From an uncultured Lachnospiraceae bacterium (lineage in GTDB: Bacteria > Bacillota > Clostridia > Lachnospirales > Lachnospiraceae): DNA of 64,000 bases. Within the stretch, counting starts at the first letter, position 1, and each line of letters starts with the position of its first letter. Below are positions 9,636 through 18,970 of the stretch, piece by piece. A program made the translations under genes and the position numbers. The DNA is taken from NCBI GenBank assembly GCA_910588655.1, contig CAJUPJ010000010.1, positions 1 to 64,000 on the forward strand, in the 5' to 3' direction. The notes beneath the pieces were generated by a model. It worked only from the letters and a program-made list of their open reading frames with translations, did not search any database and had not been told where the DNA came from.

Positions 9636-10335
9636 CGTTGGAAGAAAACGTTCAATGAACCAGGATTATTTCTATTGCAGCGACAGCCCGGTTGGTAGTT
9701 TCCAGAACCTGTTGATTGTTGCAGACGGGATGGGAGGCCATAAGGCTGGTGACCACGCCTCGAAGCTTTGTGTAGAGAACATAGTAAAGTCAGTAGCAGA
9801 AAGCAGGCACAGCACGCCTGTTACAGTAATGAATGAAGCCGTTATGGGTGCTAACAGTGCTGTATACAGGGAAGCAATGGAAAACCCGCAGTTTAAAGGG
9901 ATGGGAACTACCATAGTGGCATGTACTTTGCAGGACAGGACTTTATATATAGCCAATATAGGGGATTCACGCCTGTACTTAATTAATGATGGCATAAAGC
10001 AGATTACAAGTGACCATTCACTTGTGGAAGAAATGGTTAAAAATGGGAACATAACAGAAAGCGAAGCGAGAATCCATCCACAGAAAAATATTATAACACG
10101 TGCGCTTGGGATAGAAGAAGAGGTAAGGGCAGATTATTTTGAGATATCAGTAGAGACATCAGACATTGTACTTATGTGTACAGACGGGCTTACTAACATG
10201 ATTGAGGATGACGATATTGAATATATTGTGAAGCATAGCAGTTCCATACAGAAGGCTGTTAATTCACTTGTTGCCAAGGCTAATGAAAATGGTGGTTATG
10301 ATAATATTACAGTAGTTCTTGCAGAAATAGATTAA
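9613..10335 (+). CDS. prpC: PP2C-family Ser/Thr protein phosphatase (PrpC/Stp)
   Basis: Dephosphorylates targets of the PrkC kinase encoded next to it. The 240-aa sequence shows the PP2C metal-binding motifs in order: RSMNQD, DGMGGH, GDSRLYL, CTDGLTN and GGYDNITV. The start is the ATG after AAAGGAGGGAAACTAC; this places it within the last 23 bases of rlmN, a coupling seen in related genomes. Cytoplasmic, with no membrane segment. Confidence 0.95.
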   Translation: MKAYAKSDVGRKRSMNQDYFYCSDSPVGSFQNLLIVADGMGGHKAGDHASKLCVENIVKSVAESRHSTPVTVMNEAVMGANSAVYREAMENPQFKGMGTTIVACTLQDRTLYIANIGDSRLYLINDGIKQITSDHSLVEEMVKNGNITESEARIHPQKNIITRALGIEEEVRADYFEISVETSDIVLMCTDGLTNMIEDDDIEYIVKHSSSIQKAVNSLVAKANENGGYDNITVVLAEID

Positions 10336-10366
10336 ATAATGCCAGCAGGGCAGAATGGAGGATGTA

Positions 10367-12460
10367 ATGGTTAGTCCGGGAATGATGATAAGCGAAAGAT
10401 ATGAAATTATCGATAAAGTCGGTTCCGGCGGCATGGCAGATGTATATAAAGCCAAATGCCACCGATTAAACAGATTTGTTGCTATAAAAATTTTAAAGCA
10501 GGAATACAGCAGTGATGCAAAGTTTGTAACTAAATTCAGGGGCGAAGCGCAGTCTGTTGCCGGCCTTTCACACCCTAATATTGTAAATGTCTATGATGTT
10601 GGTGATGACGATGGGTTACATTATATAGTAATGGAACTTGTTGAGGGGATTACCCTTAAGAAATTTATTGAAAAAAAGGGCAAGCTGGATGTTAAAGAAG
10701 CAACTGGCATAGGAATACAGATTGCACAGGGTATGGAAGCGGCACATGCGAGCCATATTATACACAGGGACATTAAGCCGCAGAACATTATTATTTCAAA
10801 AGAGGGAAAAGTAAAGGTAACAGACTTTGGTATTGCAAAAGCTGCTACTTCCAATACAATTACTTCCAATGCAATGGGTTCAGTACACTATATAAGCCCT
10901 GAACAGGCAAGGGGCGGTTACAGTGATGAAAAAAGCGATATATATTCACTTGGTGTTACATTATATGAGATGCTTTCGGGAAGAGTGCCATTTGAAGGTG
11001 AAAGCACTGTTACAGTTGCGCTTGCACATATACAGGAAGAAGCTGTTACACTGGATATAGCAGAACCAGGCATACCACACAGCCTTTCTAAAATAGTGCA
11101 GAAATGTATGCAGAAAAAGCCTGATATGCGTTATATGTCGGCAGCAGCGCTTATTTCAGATTTAAAACGTTCGCTTGCAGAACCTGATGGCAATTATGTC
11201 ATGCTTATGGAAAACAGTGCCGACTCTTCACCAACAATTATGATTTCTGACTCAGAACTTGGTGATATAAAAGAAGCAACAAAGGTAATGCCAGAGATTT
11301 CCAGGCGTGAAGAAATCCTTGACGAAGATGCCATAGACCCGAAACTTGAAAAAATACTGAAAATATGCAGTGCAGTAGTTGCTGTTATAATTATAGTTGT
11401 AATACTGCTTATTATTGGCAAGGTCAGCGGATGGTGGGGCAAGCCTTCTGGGAAGCCAGAAACAACACAAGCGCCCCAGGTTACAGATTCGCCACATCCT
11501 GATGAAGACAATACTGCTACAGACCTTGTAGAAGTCCCTGACCTTAAGAACCATACACTTGAAGAAGCAGAAAGGATGCTTGAAGATGTAAGGCTTAAAT
11601 ATGACCCCCAGCCTGTTGAATCAGAAGCAGAAGCAAATATGGTTACAGGCCAGAAGCCGGAATATGGTGAAGAAGTTGAAGAATATACCACAGTTATAAT
11701 TTATTACAGCCAGGGGGAAGCTGATATAATAATACCAGAACTTGAAAATTACTCTGTTGATTCTGCCATGACAACATTAGAAGATTACGGTCTGGCTGTA
11801 TCAGGGACGGCAGAAGTATACAGTGATACTATAGAAAGTGGCAAAGTATGTGGCACTGAACCAGTTGCTGGTTCAGCAGTAAAGAAAGGTGATGCAGTTA
11901 AAGTCCTTGTAAGCAAAGGGCCTGAAAGCAAGATGACTAAAGTTCCTAATATTGTAGGGAAAAGTGTGTCTGTTGCACTTGACAGGCTTGCAGAAAAAGG
12001 GCTTAAAGGCAATACTGATAATGTCAGTTATTATTATTCTGACAAATATCCAAAAGATACAGTTATGAGCCAGTCTGTTGCAAGGGATACAGAAGTTAAG
12101 GTAGGTACAGTAATTGACTACGCTGTAAGCCTTGGCCCGAAAATTACAGCTACACAGAAACCAGAGGAAGAAGAACCTACACCTGAGCCTACAGAAGAAG
12201 TGACATATACCTATAAAGGAAGTGTTACAATAAGCGGGAATCCGTTTGATTTTGCAGATGACAAAGGTACAATAACACTTGTGCTTACACAGGACGGTGT
12301 TAAAAAGACAGTCTGGGAAGATGAACTGGGTTATGATGACTTCCCAAGGAAATTTGAAATAACAGGCTGGAGTGAAAATAACGGGACAGTAACCTTGTTT
12401 TTAGATGGGGCGGCAACTGGCAATTCATATAATGTAGAATTTAAAAAGGTCAGGGATTAG
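10367..12460 (+). CDS. prkC: PASTA-domain Ser/Thr kinase PrkC/StkP type
   Basis: Membrane sensor kinase that binds peptidoglycan fragments or lipid II outside the cell and phosphorylates cytoplasmic targets. Visible: kinase domain with GSGGMADVY, catalytic HRDIKPQN and DFGIAK in the first 270 residues; acidic linker; one transmembrane helix at about 333-356; three PASTA repeats (about 385-590), a Thr/Pro/Glu-rich spacer and a C-terminal beta-rich domain of about 80 residues beyond the PASTA repeats. Start chosen at the ATG behind GGAGGAT; an in-frame ATG at 10355 overlaps that ribosome site. It abuts rsgA with no gap. Confidence 0.95.
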   Translation: MVSPGMMISERYEIIDKVGSGGMADVYKAKCHRLNRFVAIKILKQEYSSDAKFVTKFRGEAQSVAGLSHPNIVNVYDVGDDDGLHYIVMELVEGITLKKFIEKKGKLDVKEATGIGIQIAQGMEAAHASHIIHRDIKPQNIIISKEGKVKVTDFGIAKAATSNTITSNAMGSVHYISPEQARGGYSDEKSDIYSLGVTLYEMLSGRVPFEGESTVTVALAHIQEEAVTLDIAEPGIPHSLSKIVQKCMQKKPDMRYMSAAALISDLKRSLAEPDGNYVMLMENSADSSPTIMISDSELGDIKEATKVMPEISRREEILDEDAIDPKLEKILKICSAVVAVIIIVVILLIIGKVSGWWGKPSGKPETTQAPQVTDSPHPDEDNTATDLVEVPDLKNHTLEEAERMLEDVRLKYDPQPVESEAEANMVTGQKPEYGEEVEEYTTVIIYYSQGEADIIIPELENYSVDSAMTTLEDYGLAVSGTAEVYSDTIESGKVCGTEPVAGSAVKKGDAVKVLVSKGPESKMTKVPNIVGKSVSVALDRLAEKGLKGNTDNVSYYYSDKYPKDTVMSQSVARDTEVKVGTVIDYAVSLGPKITATQKPEEEEPTPEPTEEVTYTYKGSVTISGNPFDFADDKGTITLVLTQDGVKKTVWEDELGYDDFPRKFEITGWSENNGTVTLFLDGAATGNSYNVEFKKVRD

Positions 12461-13339
12461 ATGGAAGGTAAGATAGTACGTGGCATAGCAGGTTTTTATT
12501 ATGTTGATGTAATGGAAACTGGTGTTTTTGAATGTAAGGCAAAAGGGATATTCAGGAATAATAATGAAAAACCGCTTGTTGGTGATAACGTGGAGCTTGA
12601 AATCCTGGATATGGAAAATATGCTTGGCAATATTACCAGTATACTTCCAAGGAAAAATTCCATTATAAGGCCTGCTGTTGCCAATGCAGACCAGGCAGTA
12701 ATAATATTTGCAGCATCATACCCAAAACCAGACCTTAACCTTCTTGACAGGTTTCTGCTTATGATGGCAATACAGGATATTCCAGTATCAGTATGTTTTA
12801 ATAAGACAGATGACGCAGATGAAGGGATTGTTTTGCAGCTTTCAGGTAATTATAAGGACAGCGGGTGCAGGGTTTTCATGACAAGCACTGTTACAGGTGA
12901 AGGGCTCGCTGGTTTTAAGGAAAGCCTTAATGGCAGGACTACTGTACTTGCAGGCCCTTCTGGTGTTGGAAAGTCTTCTGTGCTTAACCAGCTTTTTCCA
13001 GAAGCTGGCATGGCTGTAGGTGATATAAGCAGCAAGATAAAAAGAGGGAAACACACAACAAGGCATTCAGAGCTTTTTGGGATGGGCGGCGGCACATATA
13101 TTATGGATACACCAGGTTTTACATCATTAAGGCTGCCAGACACCAGGAAAGAAGATATAAAGGAATACTATCCTGAATTCCAGAAGTATACTGGTGAGTG
13201 CAGGTTCTCAGGCTGTGTCCATATTAATGAACCTGGCTGTGCAGTAAAAGAAGCAGCAGGGAGAGGGGATATTTCCAGAAGCAGGTATGATAATTACAAA
13301 CAGTTCTATGAAGAGATAAGCCGTTTAAAGAAATATTAA
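12461..13339 (+). CDS. rsgA: Ribosome small-subunit-dependent GTPase RsgA
   Basis: Late 30S assembly GTPase. The 292-aa protein has an N-terminal OB fold, a circularly permuted GTPase domain (NKTD before GPSGVGKSS, then DTPGF) and a C-terminal zinc-binding CRFSGCVHINEPGC. It begins directly at the prkC stop codon, so translation is probably coupled. The prpC-prkC-rsgA-rpe-thiN order is widespread in Firmicutes. Confidence 0.95.
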   Translation: MEGKIVRGIAGFYYVDVMETGVFECKAKGIFRNNNEKPLVGDNVELEILDMENMLGNITSILPRKNSIIRPAVANADQAVIIFAASYPKPDLNLLDRFLLMMAIQDIPVSVCFNKTDDADEGIVLQLSGNYKDSGCRVFMTSTVTGEGLAGFKESLNGRTTVLAGPSGVGKSSVLNQLFPEAGMAVGDISSKIKRGKHTTRHSELFGMGGGTYIMDTPGFTSLRLPDTRKEDIKEYYPEFQKYTGECRFSGCVHINEPGCAVKEAAGRGDISRSRYDNYKQFYEEISRLKKY

Positions 13340-13342
13340 AAA

Positions 13343-13390
13343 TGCCAAAGCCCGTACAGCCTGTTGACTGTAAGCAGGCATTGGCGGCTT
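13343..13390 (+). terminator. Hairpin between rsgA and rpe
   Basis: Nested arms GCCAA (13344-13348) with TTGGC (13381-13385) and GCCTG (13359-13363) with CAGGC (13375-13379). No run of T follows, so it may be a processing or attenuation hairpin rather than a full terminator. Confidence 0.3.
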
Positions 13391-13431
13391 GCCTGGTGAG
13401 GTTAAATATGGCTTAGGAAATGGAGGAGATT

Positions 13432-14079
13432 ATGGGAGAACTTGCACCATCTATATTAGCAGCAGATTTTAACAGGCTCGGGGAGCAGATAAAGGAAGTT
13501 GGAAATACAGGTACAAGATACCTTCATATAGACGTTATGGATGGATTATTTGTACCATCAATTTCATTTGGCATGCCACTTATTGAGTCCATAAGAAAAG
13601 AAAGCAGCATGTTTTTTGATGTGCATCTTATGATTAATGAGCCAATAAGGTATTTAAGTGATTTTGCAAAGGCAGGGGCTGATGGAATTACTGTGCATAA
13701 GGAAGCATGCAAAGAATTAAGGGAAACTTTAAGCGGGATAAAGAAACTCGGGCTTAAACCGTCTGTTTCAATTAACCCTGAAACGCCAGTACAGGAGATA
13801 GAAGATGTGCTTGGCATGGTTTATATGGTTCTTGTAATGAGTGTGCATCCTGGCTTTGGCGGACAGAAGTTTATTCCTTCTTCACTTGATAAAGTACGCT
13901 GGCTTAAAGAAAAAAGGGAAGAAAAAGGGCTTTCATATAAGATAGAGATTGACGGGGGAGTTAATAAAAACAATATTGCAGAAATTGCAGGAAATGGCGT
14001 TGATATAATTGTTGCCGGTACGGCAGTTTTTAATGGAAACATTACAGAGAATATTAATACTTTAAAGGAGGTTCTATAG
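13432..14079 (+). CDS. rpe: Ribulose-phosphate 3-epimerase
   Basis: Interconverts ribulose 5-phosphate and xylulose 5-phosphate in the pentose phosphate pathway. TIM-barrel signature pieces: SILAADF, HIDVMDG (metal-binding His and Asp), VHPGFGGQ and IEIDGGV, where the Asp is catalytic. The chosen ATG follows GGAGGAGATT; an in-frame ATG at 13420 overlaps that site. This gives 215 aa, the normal size. The PilZ gene starts 1 base after the stop. Confidence 0.95.
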   Translation: MGELAPSILAADFNRLGEQIKEVGNTGTRYLHIDVMDGLFVPSISFGMPLIESIRKESSMFFDVHLMINEPIRYLSDFAKAGADGITVHKEACKELRETLSGIKKLGLKPSVSINPETPVQEIEDVLGMVYMVLVMSVHPGFGGQKFIPSSLDKVRWLKEKREEKGLSYKIEIDGGVNKNNIAEIAGNGVDIIVAGTAVFNGNITENINTLKEVL

Positions 14080-14080
14080 T

Positions 14081-15079
14081 ATGCTTCTTGAAAACCTTGC
14101 TATAGGAAGGTCAGTTGAAATCTTTGTCAACAGGGATGAATACTGCTACCATCTTACAAGCAAAATAGAAGAAACAAGTGCAAAAAGACTATATATAACA
14201 TTAATAGCTACCAATACCAGGGTATTTGAGTTCAGGCAAGAGGATAAAGTGCGCATTGTTTACAGGGATAAAGACCAGATATGGGAGTGGGCAGATGTTA
14301 AAGCCGGGATTGTTAAGAAATATGGCGTTAAAATGCACTATTTTGATATTGTGGATGGGGGCAGGTCATTTAACAGAAGGAATGCATACCGTGTAACTAT
14401 AGATGAAGAAGTTATGCTTGGCTATTATGACCAGTATGGAACAACTGCCAAAAGTGCAGATATGCAGAAGTTCAAGCTGTCTGATGAAGCCAGTGCACCG
14501 CCTGCAATGATGGTTCCTAATTTTGTAAAAGGCATAGTGCGTGATATAAGTGCAACAGGTGTCGGTATATGCAGTAATTATGAGTTTAGTATTGATGATG
14601 CAATGTTTTTTTCTATTTCATCAAATTATGGTAAACTTACAGCAAAAGCAAAGGTTGTAAGAAAAGTTGAAACCAACCCTTCAAAGAATAAATATTCAAA
14701 TTATTATGGATGTGTGTTATTACAAACAGATAACAAACTTTCAAGACATATTACTGATATACAGCGTGAAGCAATAAAAGTACAGAAGCAGAAGCAGGAG
14801 GAAGAGGAACTTGACAAGGTGCTTGGCAGGCTGGAAAAGGGAATTTTAAGTAACAGCATTAAAAAGCAGCAGGAAAAGAAGGTTAATGCACATGGGATAA
14901 AGGGCATAAAGACGGTTGCTGACATGGAACAGGCAAAAGAGAAACAGAAACAGCAGCCGCGTCCTAAGGTAGAAGGTATTGTTACTATGGATGAGGTACA
15001 GGAAAAGCTTGAGAAGAAAAAGAACGATAAAACACCACAGCCACAGATTGAGGGTATAAAAACGGCGGGGCTTAAATAA
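14081..15079 (+). CDS. YcgR-like PilZ-domain protein with charged C-terminal tail
   Basis: Likely cyclic-di-GMP binding protein. An N-terminal YcgR-like beta domain (about 1-95) leads into a PilZ domain with the c-di-GMP motif pair: RRNAYR near 100 and DISATGVG near 155. After about residue 215 the chain turns into a Lys/Gln/Glu-rich, probably coiled-coil or disordered tail with a repeated GIKG/EGI(V/K) pattern (about 260-330) that I do not recognise. No membrane helix. It is placed between rpe and thiN with a strong AAAGGAGG site. Confidence 0.8.
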   Translation: MLLENLAIGRSVEIFVNRDEYCYHLTSKIEETSAKRLYITLIATNTRVFEFRQEDKVRIVYRDKDQIWEWADVKAGIVKKYGVKMHYFDIVDGGRSFNRRNAYRVTIDEEVMLGYYDQYGTTAKSADMQKFKLSDEASAPPAMMVPNFVKGIVRDISATGVGICSNYEFSIDDAMFFSISSNYGKLTAKAKVVRKVETNPSKNKYSNYYGCVLLQTDNKLSRHITDIQREAIKVQKQKQEEEELDKVLGRLEKGILSNSIKKQQEKKVNAHGIKGIKTVADMEQAKEKQKQQPRPKVEGIVTMDEVQEKLEKKKNDKTPQPQIEGIKTAGLK

Positions 15080-15105
15080 ACACTTTAAACACTTGGGGGA
15101 TTATT

Positions 15106-15780
15106 ATGGCTGGAAGGATTCTTATATTAGGCGGCGGTACAATAGATTATGCTTTTGCAAAGGAATACATAAAGGGACAGGAGTTTGATACTATAGCCTG
15201 TGCAGATTCAGGGCTTGATGCTGCCAGAAAGCTTGGGCTTGGTATTGATTTCCTGTTAGGCGATTTTGACAGTGTACAGAAAGATACCCTTGCAGGGTTT
15301 ATGGAAGAAAATGCCCAGCATGGCAGCAGTACCAGGTTTGCAAAATATCCGCCTGAGAAAGATTATACAGACATGCACCTTATACTTGAATGGGCTGTAG
15401 AGCAGAAACCGTCTGAAATTATCATACTTGGTGCAACAGGCGGCAGGCTTGACCACCTGGTTGCTAATATAAATATCCTTATGCTTCCACGGGCACATAA
15501 TATTCCTGCATATATTGTAGACAGGAATAATAAATTATGCCTTACTGGCAGCAGGCATGTTATTAAGAAGGAATACAGCCCATGGAAATATATATCAGTA
15601 TATCCGCTTACAAATAGAGTTACAGGTGTAAGCCTTAGTGGTGTAAAATACCCGCTGGAAAATGCAGTTCTTGAAAAGGGCGGCAGCACAACTGTAAGCA
15701 ATGAATTTGCTACAAATGCAAGTGAAGCTGTGGTTTCACTTGATACAGGTATTTTAATAGTTATACAGTCTGGGGACTGA
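15106..15780 (+). CDS. thiN: Thiamine pyrophosphokinase
   Basis: Transfers pyrophosphate from ATP to thiamine to make TPP. The 224-aa protein has the family motifs ADSGLD, LLGDFDSV (metal and diphosphate site), DYTDMHLILEWA and GATGGRLDHLVANI. The C-terminal part forms the thiamine-binding beta domain. No TPP riboswitch was seen upstream, as usual for this enzyme. It ends overlapping the ATGGAGGAG ribosome site of the next gene. Confidence 0.94.
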   Translation: MAGRILILGGGTIDYAFAKEYIKGQEFDTIACADSGLDAARKLGLGIDFLLGDFDSVQKDTLAGFMEENAQHGSSTRFAKYPPEKDYTDMHLILEWAVEQKPSEIIILGATGGRLDHLVANINILMLPRAHNIPAYIVDRNNKLCLTGSRHVIKKEYSPWKYISVYPLTNRVTGVSLSGVKYPLENAVLEKGGSTTVSNEFATNASEAVVSLDTGILIVIQSGD

Positions 15781-15791
15781 TGGAGGAGTTA

Positions 15792-17359
15792 ATGGAATTT
15801 CAAAGCATATTGTTTGCAGATACACCAATGGAACTGGATAGAAGCATTCCAGCATTTTTCCAGGATTTGCATTTAGATTATATATTAGATATTATAAAAC
15901 ACCATACAACAGGGGATTACCAGACAGACCATTATTATTATACGTTTCCAGGCAGCCTCCAGCTGGTTAATTACCGCCAGCAGGTATTTAAGGATTTGAT
16001 GGATGGCGTGTTAAGGCAGGCTGTAGAAGATTTCTGTTCTGGAATGAGGCAGTCGCGCCATTCTTATATGCTTTCACTTGAATGTGATGAGCCTGTAAGG
16101 GCAGCAGTATACCATCTGGAGGCAGCGCTTTCATACTGGGAGGCACTGGAAAAATTCGGGGATTGCCTGGACAGTTTTAAACCAGTTTCAAGTGGCATAA
16201 GCCTGCTTAAAGAGTATGTTTTAAACCATATTGCGGAATGTAATGAAAACGGTTTTAGCGGGGCAGCAGCAGGCGCAAAAGAGATTTTTTCACAAATGTG
16301 TTTTTATATGGATTTAAACAATGAGGGCGTTACAATTAATGTAAAGGATAATACAGAAACAAGGGAGGAAAGGGATTACCTTGCGGAACTGGCAGGTTTG
16401 CTCCAGGTGGATGGTAATGGCACAGATAACCAGACTGTTTTAAAAAATATTTTCCCAAATGCCCTATAGCCTTCATATCTGGAAAATGCCCTGGTTAAAC
16501 TTCTTAAGAAGAGCAATCCAGGTGTTTTTAAGGAAATCCAGCTTTTTTATAAGAATTATAAGGATTTTTATCCAGAAAAGCTGCTGCGTTTTGAAGAAGA
16601 AGTACATTTTATCTGGGTTTTATAAGTTTTAAAGAAAAGACAGAAGCGCATGGCAGCAGAATGGCTGTCCCAAAAGTTACAGACCAGGTTATTAGTGCAG
16701 AGGATAACGGTTTCAGGGGCAGCGGTATATATGATATTGCCCTTGTCTGGAAGAGTGCAGGCAGGGACTATAAAGTAGTACCAAATGATTTCTGCTTTGG
16801 CAGCCACCCTTCTTTTTTTGTGGTAACAGGCCCTAACCAGGGAGGCAAGACCACATTTGCCCGTTCAGTGGGACAGGCAGTTTACTTTTCGCTAATGGGG
16901 CTTCCTGCTAATGCTGCATTATTTATCACGCCTTTATTCAAAGGAATTTCAACACATTTTGAAGCTGAAGAGAAAATCCAGTCCAACTCAGGAAAGCTTA
17001 AAGAAGAGATAGACAGGCTTGCACCCATGATGAAGCAGGATAACCGCTGTAACTTTGTAATACTTAATGAACTTTTTACAACAGCAACAACAAATGATGC
17101 CCTGGTTATGGGTAAAAAGGTAATGGCGCATTTCCTTGGTATGGACTGCTATGGCATTTATGTAACCCATATACAGGAACTTGCAGAAGAAACAGAGAAT
17201 ATTATAAGCCTTGTGGCGCAGGTTGAAGACAATAGTCCAGATATGGAACGGACTTACCGTATAGTGCATATGGAAGCACAGGGTTATGGATATACAGAGC
17301 CGCTTGTAAGAAAATTCCAGCTGCGCTATGAAGATATTATAAAAAAAGTGGGAGATTAG
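15792..17359 (+). pseudogene. MutS-like ATPase gene, broken by a stop and a frameshift
   Basis: Paralogue of the intact gene that follows. The frame from 15792 reads a MutS-type lever/clamp region, meets TAG at 16467-16469, and then continues in the same frame with family-like sequence (PSYLENALVKLLKKSNPG). Near 16612 one T seems lost from a T run (CATTTTATC); adding it restores HFYLGFISFKEKTEAHG and joins the second open part, which carries the ATP loop GPNQGGKTTF and NELFTTAT. Two independent lesions argue for a true pseudogene rather than recoding, though an assembly error at the T run is possible for the second. Confidence 0.8.
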
Positions 17360-17384
17360 AAAGCGCGGCATGGAGGAAATTAAT

Positions 17385-18911
17385 ATGACAGATTCTTTTT
17401 TACTTTATAAAGACTCTTCAACAGAAGGCAAAAAACCGTATTTTTCTAAGTATGATATAATAAAAGATTTAAACCTGGATATTATTTTCCGCACAATGTC
17501 AAGGGGTGATGTGCTGGTTTCTGAAAATATTAACAAGATAATGATGCTTCCGCTTAAAACACCAGAAGAAATTATTTACAGGCAGGAGATAATAAACGAT
17601 TTTTACCAGAACCAGGACTTGCTTGAAGAAATATATGGATGTGTGTTAAAACAGCAGAAAGCATTGGCAGAATACAAGGAAGAAACCAATAAAAACCGCT
17701 CAAGGCAGATGGGAAAAGCAAGCCAGATTATAGAAACATTAAATTACCTTGGAAGCGGGCAGAACGGGCTGCTTTTTATCTGCCAGCTTCTAGAAAAATA
17801 TAATGGAAAGCTGGAATCAGAAGGGTTACAGGGATTATACACACGGCTTTGCTGCCTGCCGCTTAAAGAAATAAAGGAAAAACTTGAAGATATGGATTTC
17901 TTTATATCAGGCGGTGAAACTGGGTATACATTCCAGTTTGGCGGAGGGCATAAGATTGATAATGCAACTGTTAATTACTGCCGTACAAAACAGCGTATAC
18001 AAAAGAAACAGAAACAGGGAGGCTTTAAGAAATTATATAATAAATATGTAAAAAAGAATTCTGTACAGATTAATAATAATGAAGAACTGCAAAAGGATAT
18101 AGAATATTTAGAAGAATTCACACTACGGCATATACTTAAAATATTCCAGCCTTACCTTTCAGAAATAATGTTATTTTACAGCCATTTTACAGAAGAAATA
18201 GCATTTTATGTGGGTGTAATTAATTTTATGAAACGCATGGAAGAGCTTTATATAACACTTGTAATGCCAGAACCACAGCAAACAGGGACAAAAGATACAG
18301 AATTTAAAAACCTGTATGAGCTCTCAATGGCAGTTTATATGCAGAAAAAACCTGTAGGCAATGATATTTCCCTTAAGGATAATAAACTTGTAATAGTAAC
18401 AGGTGCAAACCAGGGAGGCAAATCAACATTTTTAAGAAGCTATGGTATTGCGCAGGTTCTTATGCAGTGCGGTATGCCAGTAACTGCGGAAAGGTTTTCG
18501 GCACCTGTTTACAGCCAGGTATTTACACATTTTACCAGAAGGGAAGACGAACAGCTAAACAGCGGGCGTCTACAGGCAGAACTTGAGCGCATAGCTAAAA
18601 TGGTATCAGCGGCGAAGCCACACAGCCTCTTTCTCCTGAACGAATCATTTGCCAGTACAACGGAGAAAGAAGGGTCACAAATATCTGGCGGAATACTTCA
18701 TGCATTTTATGACAAAGAAATTACTACTTTTATGGTGACACACCTGTTCCAGCTTGCCAGGTCACTTTATAATAAACAACTGGAACATGCTGCCTTTCTT
18801 GTAGCAGAGAGAAAAGAAGACGGGACAAGGACTTTCAGAATGGTACAAGGTGAACCAGCATATACAAGTTATGGAACAGATTTATTTAAAGTTCTTGAAG
18901 ATAATATATAA
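17385..18911 (+). CDS. MutS-related ATPase (MutS-V domain, no mismatch-binding domain)
   Basis: The 508-aa protein has only the MutS core/clamp helices and the C-terminal ABC-type ATPase: Walker A GANQGGKST, signature region within NSGRLQAELERI, Walker B LFLLNESFAST and a VTHLF switch. The N-terminal mismatch-recognition domain of true MutS is missing, as in the MutS-like family often found as tandem pairs in Clostridia. The partner copy upstream is broken. Start chosen at the ATG behind GGAGGAAATTAAT. Substrate unknown; a role in DNA repair is family inference only. Confidence 0.85.
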   Translation: MTDSFLLYKDSSTEGKKPYFSKYDIIKDLNLDIIFRTMSRGDVLVSENINKIMMLPLKTPEEIIYRQEIINDFYQNQDLLEEIYGCVLKQQKALAEYKEETNKNRSRQMGKASQIIETLNYLGSGQNGLLFICQLLEKYNGKLESEGLQGLYTRLCCLPLKEIKEKLEDMDFFISGGETGYTFQFGGGHKIDNATVNYCRTKQRIQKKQKQGGFKKLYNKYVKKNSVQINNNEELQKDIEYLEEFTLRHILKIFQPYLSEIMLFYSHFTEEIAFYVGVINFMKRMEELYITLVMPEPQQTGTKDTEFKNLYELSMAVYMQKKPVGNDISLKDNKLVIVTGANQGGKSTFLRSYGIAQVLMQCGMPVTAERFSAPVYSQVFTHFTRREDEQLNSGRLQAELERIAKMVSAAKPHSLFLLNESFASTTEKEGSQISGGILHAFYDKEITTFMVTHLFQLARSLYNKQLEHAAFLVAERKEDGTRTFRMVQGEPAYTSYGTDLFKVLEDNI

Positions 18912-18920
18912 TATAGTTTA

Positions 18921-18969
18921 AAAAACCTTCCATTTGAGCACAATAACTAATAAGGAAAGGAAGGTGTTT
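18921..18969 (+). promoter_or_regulatory. Hairpin that can sequester the ribosome site of the flavin reductase gene
   Basis: ACCTTCC at 18925-18931 is complementary to GGAAGGT at 18959-18965, and flanking A and T runs extend the stem with one bulged G. The downstream arm is the ribosome binding site for the ATG at 18971, so pairing would mask it. The loop is 27 bases. This may be chance. Confidence 0.3.
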
Positions 18970-18970
18970 T

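Noticed and set aside
15792..17359. Stop-codon read-through or programmed frameshift in the MutS-like gene
   Set aside because: Two unrelated lesions and no slippery site with pseudoknot or known recoding signal nearby; simple decay is more likely.
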